A DNA stretch of 8,139 nt from Parcubacteria group bacterium (GTDB lineage: Bacteria > Patescibacteriota > Minisyncoccia > Phycocordibacterales > Phycocordibacteraceae): the NCBI GenBank assembly GCA_028286505.1, contig JAQBRK010000003.1, positions 1 through 8,139 of the forward strand, written 5' to 3'. The notes under the pieces were generated by a model, which made no database searches, was not told where the DNA came from, and saw nothing but the letters and a program-made list of their open reading frames with translations. The position numbers were made by a program, and so were the translations under genes. Shown here piece by piece: positions 6,651-8,139 of this stretch; the first letter of the stretch is position 1; the number at the start of each line of letters is the position of its first letter.

Positions 6651-7066
6651 GGGTTGAATTCTCGATATCGGAAATTACCTTTATGACCAAAAGAGTCGAG
6701 CAGAAGACTTTTGTCCGAGCCAAAATGAACACGGATTATCTTCAGATCGGATAGCTCCTTTTCGAGTCGCGCAAAAAAATCCTTGGTTGTTCCTGAATCA
6801 GCAAGCTGATTTGAAAGATGACCAAATGGAAATAGAACGACATTGCTATGGCCGACCTGTTCAATAAATTTCCGTATTTCTAGAGCGACCTTGGCGGCAA
6901 ATTCCTGAATAAGGTCAGTCGGCTCAACCGTAATCAGGGCAACGATGGCATCCGCTGCTTCATACTGATCTTTCGTTATTGGCTCGGGCTCAATACTCGC
7001 AGGAGCGGTAGAGAGGCCGGTTATGGCGGATTTGAAATTACGACAGTGGCAAAGCAGGGCTCGCAT
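6647..7066 (-). CDS. Free-standing archaeal-type threonyl-tRNA synthetase editing domain
   Basis: This resembles the N-terminal editing domain of archaeal ThrRS (tRNA-Thr_ED, a D-aminoacyl-tRNA deacylase-like fold), which hydrolyses Ser-tRNA(Thr). The 139 residues begin MRALLCHC, as archaeal domains begin MRVLLIHS, and continue through IVALITVEP (41-49), VVLFPFGHLSNQLA (76-89) and VHFGSDKSLLLDSFGHKG (113-130). His83 in PFGHLS and Lys119 in FGSDK align with the archaeal PFAHLS and PFGYYK active-site segments; the two Tyr before Lys are Ser-Asp here, and Glu137 may match the C-terminal Glu. No synthetase core is attached, so it would edit in trans. Its hand-counted GC is about 46 percent, below the neighbours, hinting at transfer. 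Its TGA overlaps the ATG of the trmD fragment. A general deacylase role is also possible. Confidence 0.8.
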   Translation of the reverse strand: MRALLCHCRNFKSAITGLSTAPASIEPEPITKDQYEAADAIVALITVEPTDLIQEFAAKVALEIRKFIEQVGHSNVVLFPFGHLSNQLADSGTTKDFFARLEKELSDLKIIRVHFGSDKSLLLDSFGHKGNFRYREFNP

Positions 7067-7072
7067 AGAGTG

Positions 7073-7078
7073 ATTATA
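7073..7078 (-). promoter_or_regulatory. -10 box six bases before the editing-domain gene
   Basis: TATAAT in GCTATAAT, with CACTCT between it and the ATG. Transcription would begin at the start codon. No good -35 is seen, and there is no Shine-Dalgarno. Confidence 0.4.
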
Positions 7079-7125
7079 GCGTGTTCGAGTGCGTCAGAAA
7101 GGATTCAGATGCGAGGCGTGGGAAG

Positions 7126-7167
7126 CTGATTTCTGGAAACGTACATGGGTACGGTGGAAGAAATCAG
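7126..7167 (-). other. Long two-tier hairpin between khpA and the editing-domain gene
   Basis: CTGATTTCT (7126-7134 in plus orientation) pairs perfectly over 9 bp with AGAAATCAG (7159-7167). Inside, after a 5-by-5 internal loop, CGTAC and GTACG form a second 5-bp stem with a 4-base loop. No T-run follows, so it does not look like a simple terminator; a processing or protein-binding site is possible. Confidence 0.6.
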
Positions 7168-7171
7168 TGGG

Positions 7172-7189
7172 ACCTGCAACAAAGCAGGT
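7172..7189 (-). other. Hairpin directly after khpA
   Basis: ACCTGC and GCAGGT form a perfect 6-bp stem with a 6-base loop, 19 bases after the khpA stop and 4 bases from the next hairpin. No T-run follows on the minus strand. Confidence 0.45.
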
Positions 7190-7208
7190 GGATTCTTTCT
7201 GGCGTGCT

Positions 7209-7508
7209 CTACAGGGAGTCGACGATGTCGTCGACTGACTTCATCTCGACTTCCCGCTTGCCGCCCGCAGGTTCGTTGATCTTGAGATTCACGCGAGCGT
7301 TATGCTTCATGCCTACGACACGCAGCAAGGTGCGGAGCGCTTTGGCGATGTTGCCGTCACGACCGATTATCTTTCCCATATCGTCCGGGTTCACCGTGAG
7401 CGTAAGGAGTACGCCCATTTCATCAACCGTGCGGTTAATGACGATGTCATCGGGATTATCTACCAAAGCTTTGACGACGAAATCGAGAAATGCGTGATCT
7501 TGTTCCAT
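7209..7508 (-). CDS. khpA: KH-domain RNA-binding protein KhpA (YlqC type)
   Basis: A small single-KH-domain RNA-binding protein, cytoplasmic. In Firmicutes KhpA works with KhpB in cell-size and division control and binds many RNAs; the role here is inferred by family. The 99 residues contain FVVKALVDNPDDIVI (10-24), a beta strand VLLTLTVNPDD (33-43) and the diagnostic GKIIGRDGNIAKALRTLL, with the GxxG loop at Gly49-Arg-Asp-Gly52. It is about 20 residues longer than the usual YlqC, mainly at the C-terminus (REVEMKSVDDIVDSL). It lies 80 bases after rpsP, the usual neighbour. No Shine-Dalgarno is visible before the ATG. Confidence 0.93.
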   Translation of the reverse strand: MEQDHAFLDFVVKALVDNPDDIVINRTVDEMGVLLTLTVNPDDMGKIIGRDGNIAKALRTLLRVVGMKHNARVNLKINEPAGGKREVEMKSVDDIVDSL

Positions 7509-7561
7509 AGAGTTTCAGGAGTAGGAGTAAAGGAAATCGGACGAGCGTAACGGAATGTCGA

Positions 7562-7575
7562 CCACCTATCGGTGG
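7562..7575 (-). other. Small hairpin between rpsP and khpA
   Basis: CCACC and GGTGG pair around GATA on the minus strand. It is too short and lacks a T-run for a terminator, so read-through from rpsP into khpA is expected. Confidence 0.3.
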
Positions 7576-7588
7576 AAAACAGCGAGCC

Positions 7589-8113
7589 TTATGCGGGAAC
7601 CTCTTCGGTCGGAGCTTCTTCGGGAGCAACTTCCTCAGCAGCGGGTGCTGCTTCGGCCTCGGCAATAACGTCTGCGGGAGCATCAACGGTAATTTCTTCT
7701 TCCTCTGCCGGAGCGGCGGCAGCCGTCTCTGCTGCTGCCTTAGCTGCCTCCTCGGCCTTTGCCGCTTCTTCTGCCGTCTTAGCGGCTGCCGCTTCTTCCG
7801 CAGCCTTCGCCTCTGCTTGTTTTTGAATGTTCTTCTCGAGATTCTTCTTCGAGACCACGCGAGCGGTCTTGGCTCCTTCTACGACGCCTTCCTTTACGAG
7901 AAGGTTGTGGAGCGATGGCGATACTTGAGCACCCTTACCCATCCAATCCTTGATGCTGTCCGCCTTAAGCGTAACGGCCTTGGTCTTAGGGTTATAGGTA
8001 CCGACAAGGTCGACGTACTTCCCCGCCTTGGGGCCGGACGCCTTCTCCAGAACTGCAATGCGAAAAGCCGGGTCATTTTTCCGGCCAATGCGCTGAAATC
8101 GAATCATCAACAT
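7589..8113 (-). CDS. rpsP: 30S ribosomal protein bS16 with long Ala/Glu-rich tail
   Basis: bS16 is a primary-binding protein of the 30S subunit body. The core lies in residues 1-80 and begins MLMIRFQRIGRKNDPAFRI, then YVDLVGTYNPKTK (33-45), DSIKDWMGKGAQVSPSLHNLL (52-72) and VKEGVVEG, all typical of the family. From about residue 90 an 80-residue extension made mostly of Ala, Glu and Lys follows, turning acidic and Pro-rich near the end (EEVAPEEAPTEEVPA). Typical bS16 is 80-90 residues, so the protein is twice the usual length. The extension should be helical or disordered. ATG at 8111-8113 is taken as start; an in-frame ATG at 8105-8107 is an alternative. No clear Shine-Dalgarno is visible. 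It heads the rpsP-khpA-trmD block. Confidence 0.96.
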   Translation of the reverse strand: MLMIRFQRIGRKNDPAFRIAVLEKASGPKAGKYVDLVGTYNPKTKAVTLKADSIKDWMGKGAQVSPSLHNLLVKEGVVEGAKTARVVSKKNLEKNIQKQAEAKAAEEAAAAKTAEEAAKAEEAAKAAAETAAAAPAEEEEITVDAPADVIAEAEAAPAAEEVAPEEAPTEEVPA

Positions 8114-8139
8114 AAGTGAAGGGAAGCCTACCAGAAGCA

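Noticed and set aside
7572..7826. An Ala/Ser-rich plus-strand frame resembling a low-complexity surface protein
   Set aside because: It is the reverse of the Ala/Glu-rich tail of bS16; the composition is a reflection of that tail.

Overview
All recognisable genes lie on the minus strand, so the window reads right to left (8139 to 1). The flanks carry core translation and transcription genes: rpsP (bS16) and khpA on the right, trmD in the middle, and the N-terminal 625 codons of rpoB on the left. Between them are small proteins of no clear family. The organism is most likely a Patescibacterium (Candidate Phyla Radiation), perhaps a Parcubacteria-type lineage. The reasons are the bS16 with a long Ala/Glu tail, a short and divergent TrmD, a TM-anchored Thr/Ala-linker protein inside the rpsP-trmD block, weak or absent Shine-Dalgarno sites at several core genes, and a free-standing archaeal-type ThrRS editing domain. 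TGA is used as a stop (e.g. 6647-6649, 4713-4715), so code 25 is not in use. The lineage is an inference, since no 16S gene is present.

Right block (8113-5370): rpsP, khpA, a spacer with two hairpins, a ThrRS editing-domain protein, a 29-codon broken copy of the start of trmD, a membrane-anchored hypothetical protein, then full trmD. This is a rearranged form of the usual rpsP-khpA-rimM-trmD-rplS operon; rimM and rplS are not present. The editing-domain gene overlaps the trmD fragment by ATGA, which suggests that editing gene-trmD was once the order and that the anchored-protein gene plus a second, synonymously diverged trmD came in later.

Middle block (5339-2395): five small genes, mostly single transcription units with their own promoter, Shine-Dalgarno and GC-rich terminator. 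Two (B, 208 aa; A, 181 aa) are soluble, perhaps with a phospholipase-D-like layout but without HKD catalytic motifs, and share a 28-base element at their promoters that in B is also the 3' end of trmD. Three (E, D, C) are small membrane proteins; E and C are paralogues with the pattern GIxRxDPxVGxFL at identical residue positions.

Left block (2394-1): a 517-base leader with no convincing gene but with a good promoter, a terminator-like hairpin, a second -10 box and a large stem-loop, followed by rpoB. The rifampicin pocket of this RpoB has Asn and Thr where E. coli has His526 and Arg529, which predicts natural rifampicin insensitivity.
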